A stretch of 64,000 nt of DNA, from the NCBI GenBank assembly GCA_965221985.1, contig OZ244928.1:124001-188000 (forward strand). The letters run 5' to 3'. This document shows, one piece after another, positions 25,787 through 34,871 of this stretch (its first letter is position 1; every line of letters starts with the position of its first letter). The DNA is from J054 sp965221985. GTDB taxonomy: Bacteria; Pseudomonadota; Gammaproteobacteria; Steroidobacterales; GCA-2729495. The notes below the pieces were generated by a model, which was not told where the DNA came from, did not search any database, and worked only from the letters and a program-made list of their open reading frames with translations. Position numbers and translations under genes: made by a program.

Positions 25787-28700
25787 CTAAGCCGCTTCCG
25801 ATTCGTAGCCTAGATTGGAGGCCAACCACCGTTCAACAGCGGATAAATTCATGTTCTTTCGCCGCGCATAGTCTTCGGCTTGGTCGCGACCAATCTTGCC
25901 CACGGCGAAATAGCGTGCCTCCGGATGGCCAAAATACCATCCACTGACAGACGCGGTGGGTAGCATGGCGAAGGAATCGCTAAGACTCATGCCGATATTC
26001 GCCTCAACGTCCAACAAGCGCCACAAGCTTGCCTTCTCAGTGTGGTCCGGGCAGGCGGGATAGCCGGGTGCCGGACGAATACCGCGATACTGTTCTTTGA
26101 TCAGCGCAGCGCAGTCCAGGGCTTCGTCCGCAGCGTAGCCCCACCATTCGCGCCGCAAACGCGCATGCAAATATTCAGCACCCGCCTCGGCCAAACGATC
26201 CGCCAAGGCCTTTAGCAAGATGGCATTGTAGTCATCATGCTCTCGCTCAAATCGAGCCACGTATGACTCGATTCCCAGCCCAGCAGTAACGGCGAAAGCA
26301 CCTAGGTAGTCGCTTTGACCGCTGCCCAGCGGCGCAACAAAGTCGGCCAAGCAGAGGTTCGGCTTAGCCTCGGGAAGCTGTCGTTGTTGGCGTAGAAAAT
26401 GCAAGCGTTCCAGTTCCACTTGCCGATTTTCGTCGGCATAGAGTTGTACATCGTCGTCAATACTCGCCGCCGGGAACAAGCCAATCACGGCTCGCGCCGT
26501 CAACCAATGCTCAGCAATTATTTTGTCCAGCATGCCGCGGCCGTCTTCATACAAAGCGGCGGCCGCCTCACCCACGACTTCATCCGAAAGAATGGCGGGA
26601 AACTGCCCAGCAAACTCCCAGGCATTGAAGAAGGGCATCCAATCGATGTAATCGACCAAGTCAGACAATTCTAAACCTAGGCTTCGCACGCCCTGGAAAT
26701 TCGGTGGCGGCTGTACTTGGGTCCAATCAGGCCGCATGCGGTTATCCCGGGCCGCCAGGACAGTCAGTTGAGGCTTCAATCGAGACTTATCCGCATGCCG
26801 TTCGCGACGGCGTTGATTATCTTGCTTAGCCGCTTCGATGTAAGTCACTCGATCCGAGGGGCTGACGAGTTTTTGTGCAACCCCGACCGAGCGTGATGCG
26901 TCTTTGACGTAAACCACCGCGCCGGAGTACTCCGGATCTATTTTGACGGCCGTGTGCGCGGGCGATGTGGTGGCACCGCCAATTAGCAAGGGTTGGGTCA
27001 TACCCCGCCGCCGCATTTCACACGCCACATGGACCATCTCATCCAGTGACGGCGTAATGAGCCCCGACAAGCCGATCATGTCGGCCTGCTCGCGCTCCGC
27101 GGCCTCTAAAATGCGCTCTGCCGGTACCATGACGCCCAGATCAATGATTTCGAAGTTATTGCACTGGAGTACGACACCCACGATGTTCTTACCAATGTCA
27201 TGGACGTCGCCCTTCACCGTCGCCATGACGATACGAGCAATCTTCTGCGGATCATCGCCCTGGGATTCTTCGATAAACGGCACCAAGTGAGCCACGGCTT
27301 TCTTCATTACGCGTGCCGATTTCACCACTTGGGGTAAAAACATCTTGCCGGCGCCAAACAAGTCGCCCACGACATTCATACCCTTCATCAAGGGACCTTC
27401 GATGACTTGTAAGGGTTGTTCCACGGACAGTCGCGCGGTTTCCGCATCTTCGATGATGAAATCATCAATGCCTTTAACCAAAGCGTGGGACAAGCGGTCT
27501 TCCACGGGCCAGCTGCGCCACTCCGCTTCCTCCGGGGCTGCCGTCTGGGCCTCGTCATCACGGTACCGCCCCGCGATTTCCAGCAAGCGCTCGGTGGCAT
27601 CGTCACGTTGGTTGAGAATCACATCTTCCACGGCATCCCGAAGTTCGGAGGGAATGTCTTCATAGATGGCCAGTTGGCCCGCGTTGACGATCCCCATGTC
27701 CAGACCCGCCTTAATGGCGTGATACAAAAACACGGAATGCATGGCCTCGCGGACCGGATTATTACCACGAAACGAGAAAGACACGTTGCTGACGCCACCG
27801 CTGATATGAGCCAATGGGAAACGCTTTTTGATCTCGGCCGTGGCCTCGATAAAGGCCCGACCATAATCATTGTGCTCTTCAATGCCCGTCGCAACAGCGA
27901 AGATATTGGGGTCGAAAATAATGTCCTCGGGCGGAAAGCCAACATTCTCGGTTAGGAGCTCGTAGGACCGCGTGCAAATTTCCACCCGTCGGGCCACCGT
28001 ATCGGCCTGCCCGTCTTTATCGAAGGCCATCACCACTACGGCCGCGCCATGACGGCGAGCTTCCCGAGCCTGATCTAAGAAAGCTTCTTCGCCTTCCTTC
28101 AAGCTGATGGAATTGACCACCGCTTTGCCTTGCACGCACTTCAAGCCTGTAGCGATAACTTCCCAACGGGATGAATCCACCATGATGGGCACCCGGGAAA
28201 TATCCGGTTCGCCGGCCAGTAATTTTAGGAATCTATCCATGGCCGCCACGGAATCCAGCATGCCTTCGTCCATATTCACGTCGATGATTTGCGCGCCAGC
28301 TTCGACCTGCTGACGAGCCACCTGCAAGGCCGAAATGTAATCGCCCTCGGTGATGAGTCGCCGAAATTTCGCCGAGCCCGCCACATTCGTGCGTTCACCC
28401 ACATTGACGAACAAGGAATCGTCACCAATGTTCATGGGCTCCAGGCCCGACAGCCGGAGCTGGGGCACTACTTCCGGCAAAAGGCGGGGCGCGCGCGCGG
28501 TCGCGGCCTGGCCAATGGCTTCAATATGCGCCGGCGTCGTGCCGCAGCAGCCCCCCACCATGTTCAGCAAGCCGTCCGCGGCAAACTCGCCTAGCACCGC
28601 CGCCATGTCGGCGGGTGTGTCGTCGTACTCACCAAACTCATTCGGCAGCCCGGCATTGGGATGAACGCTGATATGCGTGTCAGCGACGCGGCCCAATTCC

Positions 28701-29482
28701 ACGATGTAGGGTCGCAAGTCCGCCGCACCCAGGGCGCAATTCAAACCCACCATGAAGGGCCGGATGTGCCGTACCGAATTCCAGAACGCCTCGGTGGTTT
28801 GGCCCGTCAAGGTACGTCCGGATGCATCCGTAATGGTTCCGGAAATCATTACCGGAATGGGATTGCCACTCTCTTCACGCAGCTGACTGATGGCGTAGAG
28901 CGCCGCTTTCGCATTCAATGTGTCGAATATGGTCTCGACCAAAATGAAATCCGCGCCACCTTCCATCAGGGCCTTTGCGGCCTCACCATAGGTCGCAACC
29001 AGTTCATCGAAGCTGATATTGCGCATGCCGGGATCGTTGACATCCGGAGACAGTGACGCCGTGCGGTTTGTTGGCCCCAGTACACCGGCGACAAATCTTG
29101 CTTGTCCGGTGCAAGCCGCACGATCATCGGCGGACTGGCGTGCCAGGCGGGCCGCCGCGAGATTCAATTCGCGGACATGGTCTTCCAAACCATAGTCGCT
29201 CAATGAGGGCGCGTTTGAATTGAAGGTATTGGTTTCGATCACATCCGCGCCGGCATCCAGAAACGCGCGGTGTATGTCGACAATGACATCAGGCCTGGTG
29301 AGTGTCAGTAGGTCATGATTGCCCCTTAGATCACAGGCCGAGTCGGCGAATATCTCGCTGCGATAATCAGCCTCCTGCAAGTCACGGGCCTGGATCATCG
29401 TGCCCATGGCGCCATCGAGTACTAAGATACGTTCAGCCAGCAGGGCCCGCAGGCTCGCGAATCGCTCGGGCTGGCCGCTCAT
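25787..29482 (-). CDS. metH: cobalamin-dependent methionine synthase
   Basis: MetH transfers methyl from 5-methyltetrahydrofolate to homocysteine through cobalamin. The 1231-residue, full-length protein contains in order the homocysteine domain with zinc ligands GGCCGTTP, the pterin domain (NVGERTNVAGSAKFRRLI), the cobalamin cap and binding domain with DVHDIGKNIVG, and the C-terminal AdoMet reactivation domain (RPAPGYPACPDHTEK). ATG 29482 is preceded by GGAG and overlaps the metF stop (ATGA). It is last in the regulator-metF-metH operon. No cobalamin riboswitch is seen; control is probably by the SahR-like regulator. Confidence 0.97.
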   Translation of the reverse strand: MSGQPERFASLRALLAERILVLDGAMGTMIQARDLQEADYRSEIFADSACDLRGNHDLLTLTRPDVIVDIHRAFLDAGADVIETNTFNSNAPSLSDYGLEDHVRELNLAAARLARQSADDRAACTGQARFVAGVLGPTNRTASLSPDVNDPGMRNISFDELVATYGEAAKALMEGGADFILVETIFDTLNAKAALYAISQLREESGNPIPVMISGTITDASGRTLTGQTTEAFWNSVRHIRPFMVGLNCALGAADLRPYIVELGRVADTHISVHPNAGLPNEFGEYDDTPADMAAVLGEFAADGLLNMVGGCCGTTPAHIEAIGQAATARAPRLLPEVVPQLRLSGLEPMNIGDDSLFVNVGERTNVAGSAKFRRLITEGDYISALQVARQQVEAGAQIIDVNMDEGMLDSVAAMDRFLKLLAGEPDISRVPIMVDSSRWEVIATGLKCVQGKAVVNSISLKEGEEAFLDQAREARRHGAAVVVMAFDKDGQADTVARRVEICTRSYELLTENVGFPPEDIIFDPNIFAVATGIEEHNDYGRAFIEATAEIKKRFPLAHISGGVSNVSFSFRGNNPVREAMHSVFLYHAIKAGLDMGIVNAGQLAIYEDIPSELRDAVEDVILNQRDDATERLLEIAGRYRDDEAQTAAPEEAEWRSWPVEDRLSHALVKGIDDFIIEDAETARLSVEQPLQVIEGPLMKGMNVVGDLFGAGKMFLPQVVKSARVMKKAVAHLVPFIEESQGDDPQKIARIVMATVKGDVHDIGKNIVGVVLQCNNFEIIDLGVMVPAERILEAAEREQADMIGLSGLITPSLDEMVHVACEMRRRGMTQPLLIGGATTSPAHTAVKIDPEYSGAVVYVKDASRSVGVAQKLVSPSDRVTYIEAAKQDNQRRRERHADKSRLKPQLTVLAARDNRMRPDWTQVQPPPNFQGVRSLGLELSDLVDYIDWMPFFNAWEFAGQFPAILSDEVVGEAAAALYEDGRGMLDKIIAEHWLTARAVIGLFPAASIDDDVQLYADENRQVELERLHFLRQQRQLPEAKPNLCLADFVAPLGSGQSDYLGAFAVTAGLGIESYVARFEREHDDYNAILLKALADRLAEAGAEYLHARLRREWWGYAADEALDCAALIKEQYRGIRPAPGYPACPDHTEKASLWRLLDVEANIGMSLSDSFAMLPTASVSGWYFGHPEARYFAVGKIGRDQAEDYARRKNMNLSAVERWLASNLGYESEAA

Positions 29483-30345
29483 TGCGAACTCTCCACCGGA
29501 CGAAGGCCCAAGGCATAGCAAATCGCATAGGTCAACTTGGCGCGATTAAGCGTGTAAAAATGGAAATCATTCACGCCATGCGTTTGCAGGCGTGTGACTA
29601 AGTCGATAGCCGTATTGGCGGCGATTAAACGTCTCGTTTCATCATCCTCGTCCAGACCGGTAAAACGCTCATGCAGGTGATCCGGCACGGTCGCCCCGCA
29701 CATGCCGGCAAAGCGCAGGGTCTGGGAAAACTTATTGATGGGCAGAATGCCGGGAACAATGGGTACCGTTATACCCGCGGCCGCGCAGCGATCCCGAAAG
29801 CGCAGATAGACATCGGCATCGAAAAATAACTGGGTGATGGCGCGCGTCGCGCCCGCATCGATCTTGCGCTTTAAGTAATCCAAATCGACCTGAGCGCTGG
29901 AAGCTTCCGGGTGAACTTCGGGATAAGCGGCCACGGATATGTCGAAATTCGCAACATCACGCAAACCTTTCACCAAATCCGACGCGTATTGATAGCCGCC
30001 GGGATGGGGCTCATAAACATCGCAATCTTTTGGCGGGTCCCCCCGTAACGCCACGATGTGCCGCACACCTTGTTGCCAATATTGCCGCGCAATTTCTTGC
30101 ACCGTTTCACGCGGCGCACCCACACAAGTGAGATGCGGTGCGCTAACCAGACTCGTCTCCCGGGCAATGCGGCTCACGATCTTGTGGGTACGGTCGCGGG
30201 TGGATCCGTCGGCGCCGTAGGTAACCGACACAAAGCGCGGCGCCAACGGAGCCAGCCGTTTGACTGATTGCCACAAAATGTCTTCCATAGCCGGCGTACC
30301 GGGTGGAAAGAACTCGAATGAAACTTGCGGAACGGGATGACTCAC
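29479..30345 (-). CDS. metF: 5,10-methylenetetrahydrofolate reductase
   Basis: MetF reduces methylene-THF to methyl-THF, the substrate of MetH, using FAD and NADH. The 288-residue product has VSFEFFPPGTPAMED with the catalytic Glu, VSVTYGADGSTRDRT, HLTCVGAPRE, ALRGDPP, ITQLFFDADVYLRF and DFHFYTLNRA. Translation starts at GTG overlapping the regulator stop (GTGA at 30342-30345). Direct coupling with metH follows from a second 4-bp overlap. Confidence 0.97.
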   Translation of the reverse strand: MSHPVPQVSFEFFPPGTPAMEDILWQSVKRLAPLAPRFVSVTYGADGSTRDRTHKIVSRIARETSLVSAPHLTCVGAPRETVQEIARQYWQQGVRHIVALRGDPPKDCDVYEPHPGGYQYASDLVKGLRDVANFDISVAAYPEVHPEASSAQVDLDYLKRKIDAGATRAITQLFFDADVYLRFRDRCAAAGITVPIVPGILPINKFSQTLRFAGMCGATVPDHLHERFTGLDEDDETRRLIAANTAIDLVTRLQTHGVNDFHFYTLNRAKLTYAICYALGLRPVESSQ

Positions 30346-31307
30346 AATGTATGGACTCCGGCTTGGGGTCCCGCGCGAAGGCGGGCTGGATTGCGCTGGG
30401 CGGCGAATAGCGCGTAGGCCAACTGACGCCCCGGGAACCAGTATCGGCTTTGTAATTCGCAGCCCTGCTCCGCCAGTCGCGTGACAAGCTGGTTTTCAAT
30501 TAGGGTGGCACCGGGACCGCGAGGCTTTAATTGCACCAGCACAGGCTCGATACGGTCTAAAATGAGCAAGACACTGGAAGGTCTCAACACACGCAGCGCC
30601 TCCTGCAGGACGGCTCGCGGTTCTTCGCTGGCACTCAATACTTCATCTAGAGCAACACAGTCGAAGGACTCGTCGGCAAAACTTAGCGCCCGGGCATCAG
30701 CCGCGCGAATGCTGCAATTCGCTAAGCGCGCATCCGCGACACGGGTACGCGCCAAATTGCGCTGTGCCCGCTGGGTCTCCACCCCGATCAAGCGCTGCGC
30801 CCGAGGAGCCAAAGACTCCAGCAACCCGGGCGTACCGCAGCCTAGGCTGAGTACCGAATCAAACTCTCTAGCCGGCAGCACATCCGCTACGGCCGCGGCA
30901 ATTTCACCGCGCTCGGGTCGGGCGCCGGTAAATCCCAGCGGCGCACGCTTTACGCCGGGCGCATAGGCTTCCTTACGACGGCGAGTTTTAACATCGGCCA
31001 AGGCCTGCCGGTCCAGTGTCAATTGCGGATCCCGCGGATCGAACCAAGCCTGGATCGCGCCCTGTAGCGTTCGCGCCCGCGCGCCGTCCTCCAGCCGGTA
31101 GTACACCCAATGACCTTCGCGAAATCGTTGCACTAGCCCCGCCTCGGTCAACAACCTGAGGTGACGGGAGATTCGCGGTTGACTTTGACCTAAAACCGTC
31201 TGGAGTTCCCCCACGCTGGCCTCGGCCTCGGATAGCGCAGCCAGCAGGCGCAGGCGGCTGGGATCGGCCGCCGCCTTCAGGGCTCGCGATACTTGCTCCA
31301 AGGACAT
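30342..31307 (-). CDS. ArsR-family regulator fused to a methyltransferase domain (SahR-like)
   Basis: The 321-residue protein has an N-terminal ArsR winged helix (about 1-95: LKAAADPSRLRLLAALSEAE, VLGQSQPRISRHLRLLTEAG, GHWVYYRL) and a C-terminal class I methyltransferase fold with motif I VLSLGCGTPGLLE near residue 145. No metal-binding ELCVCDL motif is present. SahR, an ArsR-family regulator that senses S-adenosylhomocysteine, controls methionine-cycle genes in Proteobacteria, and a methyltransferase-like domain could bind SAM or SAH. It overlaps metF by 4 bp and has a 20-bp perfect palindrome 10 bp before its start, which suggests autoregulation of the operon. Ligand identity is inferred. 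Confidence 0.88.
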   Translation of the reverse strand: MSLEQVSRALKAAADPSRLRLLAALSEAEASVGELQTVLGQSQPRISRHLRLLTEAGLVQRFREGHWVYYRLEDGARARTLQGAIQAWFDPRDPQLTLDRQALADVKTRRRKEAYAPGVKRAPLGFTGARPERGEIAAAVADVLPAREFDSVLSLGCGTPGLLESLAPRAQRLIGVETQRAQRNLARTRVADARLANCSIRAADARALSFADESFDCVALDEVLSASEEPRAVLQEALRVLRPSSVLLILDRIEPVLVQLKPRGPGATLIENQLVTRLAEQGCELQSRYWFPGRQLAYALFAAQRNPARLRAGPQAGVHTL

Positions 31308-31316
31308 GGCGAGTAA

Positions 31317-31336
31317 ATATAAAGATATCTTTATAT
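31317..31336. promoter_or_regulatory. 20-bp perfect palindrome, probable operator of the regulator-metF-metH operon
   Basis: ATATAAAGATATCTTTATAT is exactly self-complementary and ends 10 bp before the ATG of the ArsR-type regulator. Length, symmetry and position are those of an ArsR/SahR operator. The pattern AAAGATATCTTT resembles operators reconstructed for SahR in Proteobacteria as I recall them. Confidence 0.75.
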
Positions 31337-31548
31337 AAATTCCAGTCTCGGCCGCGCATCTCTGGACTGCCGTTGCCTGAATCCTAAAATACGGTATATC
31401 ACGAGATTTCGCGGTTAAATAACGGGAAATGCTCGCATAGTCGTTAAAGTGGCGGCGTGCTGGCGTATCGCAAAGGGACGACCAACCCGAGGCGAACTAG
31501 CCCCGTGAATTCCTCGTAAGAAGCATGGCTAGCTATCGTGCTAGCAAA

Positions 31549-32982
31549 TCACTCCGCCAATTTCTGCCGGAGGATTTCGTTGACCTGCTTGGGATTCGCT
31601 TTACCTTGGGTCGCCTGCATGATTTTTCCGACGAAGAAACCCAAGACCTTGGTGTTGCCATCCCGATATTGTCGAACTTGTGCGACATTGGCGGCGAGGG
31701 TTTCATCGACGATTCTTTCAATGGCGCCGACATCGGTGATTTGTTTTAAGCCTCGCTGTTCAATAATGCTATCCGCATCACCCTCGCCTGCCCACATGGC
31801 CTCGAACACTTCTTTGGCGATCTTGCCCGAGATGGTCCCATCCTTTATGCGCTGAAGCAGTTTGCCCAAGGCGTCGGCGGAAACCCGGCTGGCCTCGATT
31901 TCTAGGTCATCGCGGTTAAGCGCGCCGGCAAGTTCACCCACCACCCAATTGGCAGCCATTTTGGGATCATCATCCAAGGCCTCTACCACCGCCTCAAAAT
32001 AATCGGCCAGCGGGCGGCTTCCAACCAATATCTCCACATCATCGGCGCGTAAACCGTAGTCCTTCATGAAGCGCGCCTGCTTCGCGCCCGGTAGCTCGGG
32101 CAATTCGGCTGCAATGGTTTGAATGTAAGCATCGTCGAGAATCACCGGCAGCAGGTCGGGATCCGGAAAGTAACGATAGTCGTTGGCCTCTTCTTTGCTG
32201 CGCATAGGCCGCGTCTCGTCGCGGTCTGCATCGTAGAGACGTGTTTCTTGCACAACCGCGCCGCCGCTCTCGATCACATCGATTTGCCGCTCAACTTCAT
32301 AGCCAATGGCTTTTTCAATAAAGCGGAAAGAATTCAAGTTTTTAATTTCGGTGCGCGTACCCAATTCATCATTACCCGCGGGCCGAATCGATACATTGGC
32401 GTCACAACGAAATGACCCTTCCTGCATGTTACCGTCGCAGATATCGAGATATCGCACTAGCTGATGGATAGTCCGCATGTAAAGCACGGCCTCAGCCGCG
32501 CTGCGCATATCCGGTTCGGAAACAATTTCCAGCAAGGGCGTACCCGCGCGATTCAAGTCGATACCACTGGCATCTTCAAAGCGATCATGTAAGGACTTGC
32601 CGGCATCTTCTTCAAGATGGGCGCGCGTTATGCCGATGGTTTTTTCTCCCTCGGACAAACGTAGCGTCAGCTTGCCCGCCTCCACGATGGGCAGCTCATA
32701 TTGGCTAATCTGATAGCCCTTGGGCAGGTCCGGATAAAAATAATTCTTGCGCGCAAAAATTGAGCGTTTGGAGATGTTCGCACCGATGGCCAGGCCAAAC
32801 TTCACCGCCAAACGCACCGCCTCGGCGTTCAGCACCGGCAGTACCCCGGGGTAACCTAAATCCACCAGGTTGGCCTGAGTATTAGGCTCCGCGCCGTAGG
32901 TCGTAGGCGAACCAGAGAAAATCTTGCTGCGGGTGGCCAGCTGCGCGTGAATTTCGAGGCCGATGACGGTTTCCCAAGCCAT
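31549..32982 (-). CDS. gatB: Asp-tRNA(Asn)/Glu-tRNA(Gln) amidotransferase subunit B
   Basis: GatB is the kinase/tRNA-binding subunit that activates misacylated tRNA. The 477-residue product has METVIGLEIHAQL-like start, RKNYFYPDLPKGYQISQYE, HLEEDAGKSLHD, EGSFRCDANVSIR, and a C-terminal YqeY-type helical tail. Its ATG overlaps the gatA stop by one base. With gatA and gatC it forms a complete operon, so the organism makes Gln-tRNA or Asn-tRNA by transamidation. Confidence 0.97.
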   Translation of the reverse strand: MAWETVIGLEIHAQLATRSKIFSGSPTTYGAEPNTQANLVDLGYPGVLPVLNAEAVRLAVKFGLAIGANISKRSIFARKNYFYPDLPKGYQISQYELPIVEAGKLTLRLSEGEKTIGITRAHLEEDAGKSLHDRFEDASGIDLNRAGTPLLEIVSEPDMRSAAEAVLYMRTIHQLVRYLDICDGNMQEGSFRCDANVSIRPAGNDELGTRTEIKNLNSFRFIEKAIGYEVERQIDVIESGGAVVQETRLYDADRDETRPMRSKEEANDYRYFPDPDLLPVILDDAYIQTIAAELPELPGAKQARFMKDYGLRADDVEILVGSRPLADYFEAVVEALDDDPKMAANWVVGELAGALNRDDLEIEASRVSADALGKLLQRIKDGTISGKIAKEVFEAMWAGEGDADSIIEQRGLKQITDVGAIERIVDETLAANVAQVRQYRDGNTKVLGFFVGKIMQATQGKANPKQVNEILRQKLAE

Positions 32983-34439
32983 CAGGGCAACTCCGGGGCC
33001 GCCAGATGCCAGTCGGTGACCTGCTGAAACTGATGGGCGAAATTCAGTACCCGCGAATCGCCAAAAGCCGGGCCAATAAGCTGCAATCCCACTGGGAGAC
33101 CATCGACGAATCCGCAGGGTATCGAGGCGCCCGGCAATCCCGCGAGGTTTACGGCAATAGTGTAGATGTCATTCAGATACATCTGCACCGGATCATCCAT
33201 CTTGTCCCCGAGGCGAAAGGCGGGCGTGGGCGCCGTGGGGCCAGCAATCAGGTCAACGCGCTCGAAGCATTGACGAAAATCTTCAGCGATGAGCTGCCGA
33301 GCTTTTTGTGCTTGCAGGTAGTAGGCATCGTAGTAGCCTGCCGACAAGACATAGGTGCCCGTCATGATTCGCCGTTTCACTTCCACGCCAAAACCCGTTT
33401 TGCGGGTTTCCTTGTAGAGACCATCAAGATCGTGTGCGCCTGGATCTCGATAACCAAACCGCAGGCCGTCAAAGCGCGACAGGTTCGACGAGGCTTCAGC
33501 AGGCGCGACGATGTAGTAGGTCGGCACTGACAGACCAAGGTGCGGTAATTCAACTTCTTCGATGGCCGCCCCGTGGGACTCAAAGACTTGCAAGGCGTCC
33601 CGAATGCGTGCCGCGCATTGATCATCCAGGCCTTCGTCGAAAAATTGCTTTGGCACGCCGATGCGTTTTCCACTCAATGAATTATCTAGCCCCTCTCGAT
33701 AGTTCGGCACCTCCACATCCGCACAGGTGGAATCACGCGGGTCAAAACCCGCCATTTCTTGCATCAGCAGAGCCACATCCTCGGCACAGAGACCCAGCAC
33801 TCCCGCCTGGTCAAGGCTGGACGCGAAGGCGATCATTCCATAGCGGGACACGCGACCATAAGTTGGTTTGAAACCGGTGATTCCAGTTAATGCAGCGGGT
33901 TGACGAATGGATCCCCCGGTATCGGTACCCGTGGCAGCCGGCACCAAACCCGCGGCAACCGCAGCCGAGGAGCCGCCTGACGAACCACCGGCGGAACGCG
34001 ACAGATCCCAGGGATTGCTGACCACACCAAAATAGCTGGTCTCGCTGGACGAGCCCATGGCGAATTCATCCATATTGGTCTTGCCCACGCAGACCGTGCC
34101 GGCCGCGGCCAAACGCGCTACCACCGTCGCATCGTAGGGGGGCGTGAAATTCTCCAACATGCGCGAACCGCAGCTGGTGCGCACCCCCTGGGTACAAAAG
34201 ATGTCCTTGTGACCGATAGGCACGCCCGTGAGAGGCCCAGCCTTACCCGCAACCCGGCGTTGATCAGCCGCATCAGCAGCGGCCAAGGCCTGCTCGGGTC
34301 TCACCGTAATAAAGGAGTGGAGTTGGCCGTCAGCCCTTTCGATCTTCTCTAAACAGGCCTGTGTCAGTTCTCGACTGGAAACCTGTCCAGATTCGAGAGC
34401 ACGGCTCATTTCGGTCACGGTCTGACGCTTGGCGGTCAC
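32982..34439 (-). CDS. gatA: Asp-tRNA(Asn)/Glu-tRNA(Gln) amidotransferase subunit A
   Basis: GatA is the amidase that frees ammonia from glutamine for GatB. The 485-residue product has the amidase signature with the Ser-cisSer-Lys triad: GVPIGHKDIFCTQG (Lys), then GGSSGGSSAAVAAG and TDTGGSIRQPAA. The assigned start is GTG at 34439; an ATG ten codons later is possible. It lies 21 bp after gatC. Confidence 0.97.
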   Translation of the reverse strand: MTAKRQTVTEMSRALESGQVSSRELTQACLEKIERADGQLHSFITVRPEQALAAADAADQRRVAGKAGPLTGVPIGHKDIFCTQGVRTSCGSRMLENFTPPYDATVVARLAAAGTVCVGKTNMDEFAMGSSSETSYFGVVSNPWDLSRSAGGSSGGSSAAVAAGLVPAATGTDTGGSIRQPAALTGITGFKPTYGRVSRYGMIAFASSLDQAGVLGLCAEDVALLMQEMAGFDPRDSTCADVEVPNYREGLDNSLSGKRIGVPKQFFDEGLDDQCAARIRDALQVFESHGAAIEEVELPHLGLSVPTYYIVAPAEASSNLSRFDGLRFGYRDPGAHDLDGLYKETRKTGFGVEVKRRIMTGTYVLSAGYYDAYYLQAQKARQLIAEDFRQCFERVDLIAGPTAPTPAFRLGDKMDDPVQMYLNDIYTIAVNLAGLPGASIPCGFVDGLPVGLQLIGPAFGDSRVLNFAHQFQQVTDWHLAAPELP

Positions 34440-34460
34440 GAGAATCCGACCCCCCAGTCT

Positions 34461-34748
34461 CTATTCAATGACGCGTGGCACCCGGTATAAACCCTGGGCC
34501 ACGTCGCTGGCATTTTGTTGATAGAGATCGCGGCGGTCGGTGGCCGTCACCTCATCTGGCCGCAATCGCTGCGCCATATTTAGCGGATGGGCCATGGGTT
34601 CAACGCCGCTGGTATCAACCCGGTCCAGCTGGGCCACGAGATCAATGATGCTAGATAACTTCGCCACATAGTCGTCCACTTCATCCGCAGCCACCTTGAG
34701 GCGGGACAATTGCGCGATTTCCTGAATATCCTTGGCCGTTAAAGACAC
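34461..34748 (-). CDS. gatC: Asp-tRNA(Asn)/Glu-tRNA(Gln) amidotransferase subunit C
   Basis: The 95-residue GatC clamps GatA to GatB. It has the typical IQEIAQLSRLKVAADEVDDY start, LSSIIDLVAQLDRVDTSGVEPMAHPL and a C-terminal YRVPRVIE tail. It is first in gatCAB and divergent from mreB, as in Pseudomonas. Confidence 0.96.
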   Translation of the reverse strand: MSLTAKDIQEIAQLSRLKVAADEVDDYVAKLSSIIDLVAQLDRVDTSGVEPMAHPLNMAQRLRPDEVTATDRRDLYQQNASDVAQGLYRVPRVIE

Positions 34749-34811
34749 CTGCTAAACCCTATTCTGCATTCCGCGAAAAGCGCGTCATCATACACCCGCA
34801 GTTGTGCAAAC

Positions 34812-34870
34812 GCCCCCCCGTTGCTAGAGTAGCCCGCGTTTTACGGGTTACTTTTCGCGGGCCGGGGGGC
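34812..34870 (+). promoter_or_regulatory. structured mreB leader: nested stems over the ribosome-binding site
   Basis: Two nested inverted repeats end at the mreB start. The outer stem pairs GCCCCCC (34812-34818) with GGGGGGC (34864-34870); the inner pairs GCCCGCG (34832-34838) with CGCGGGC (34856-34862). The six-G run is the only purine-rich ribosome site before ATG 34872. Folded RNA would hide it, suggesting translational control or autoregulation of mreB. Confidence 0.5.
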
Positions 34871-34871
34871 A

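Noticed and set aside
27416..27955. 179-codon plus-strand frame opposite metH
   Set aside because: Shadow of metH; the metH reading is unambiguous.
31528..31545. GCTAGC-N6-GCTAGC hairpin just after the gatB stop, considered as a terminator
   Set aside because: No T tract follows on the minus strand, so termination is not supported.
33006..33530. 174-codon plus-strand frame opposite gatA
   Set aside because: Shadow frame without domains.
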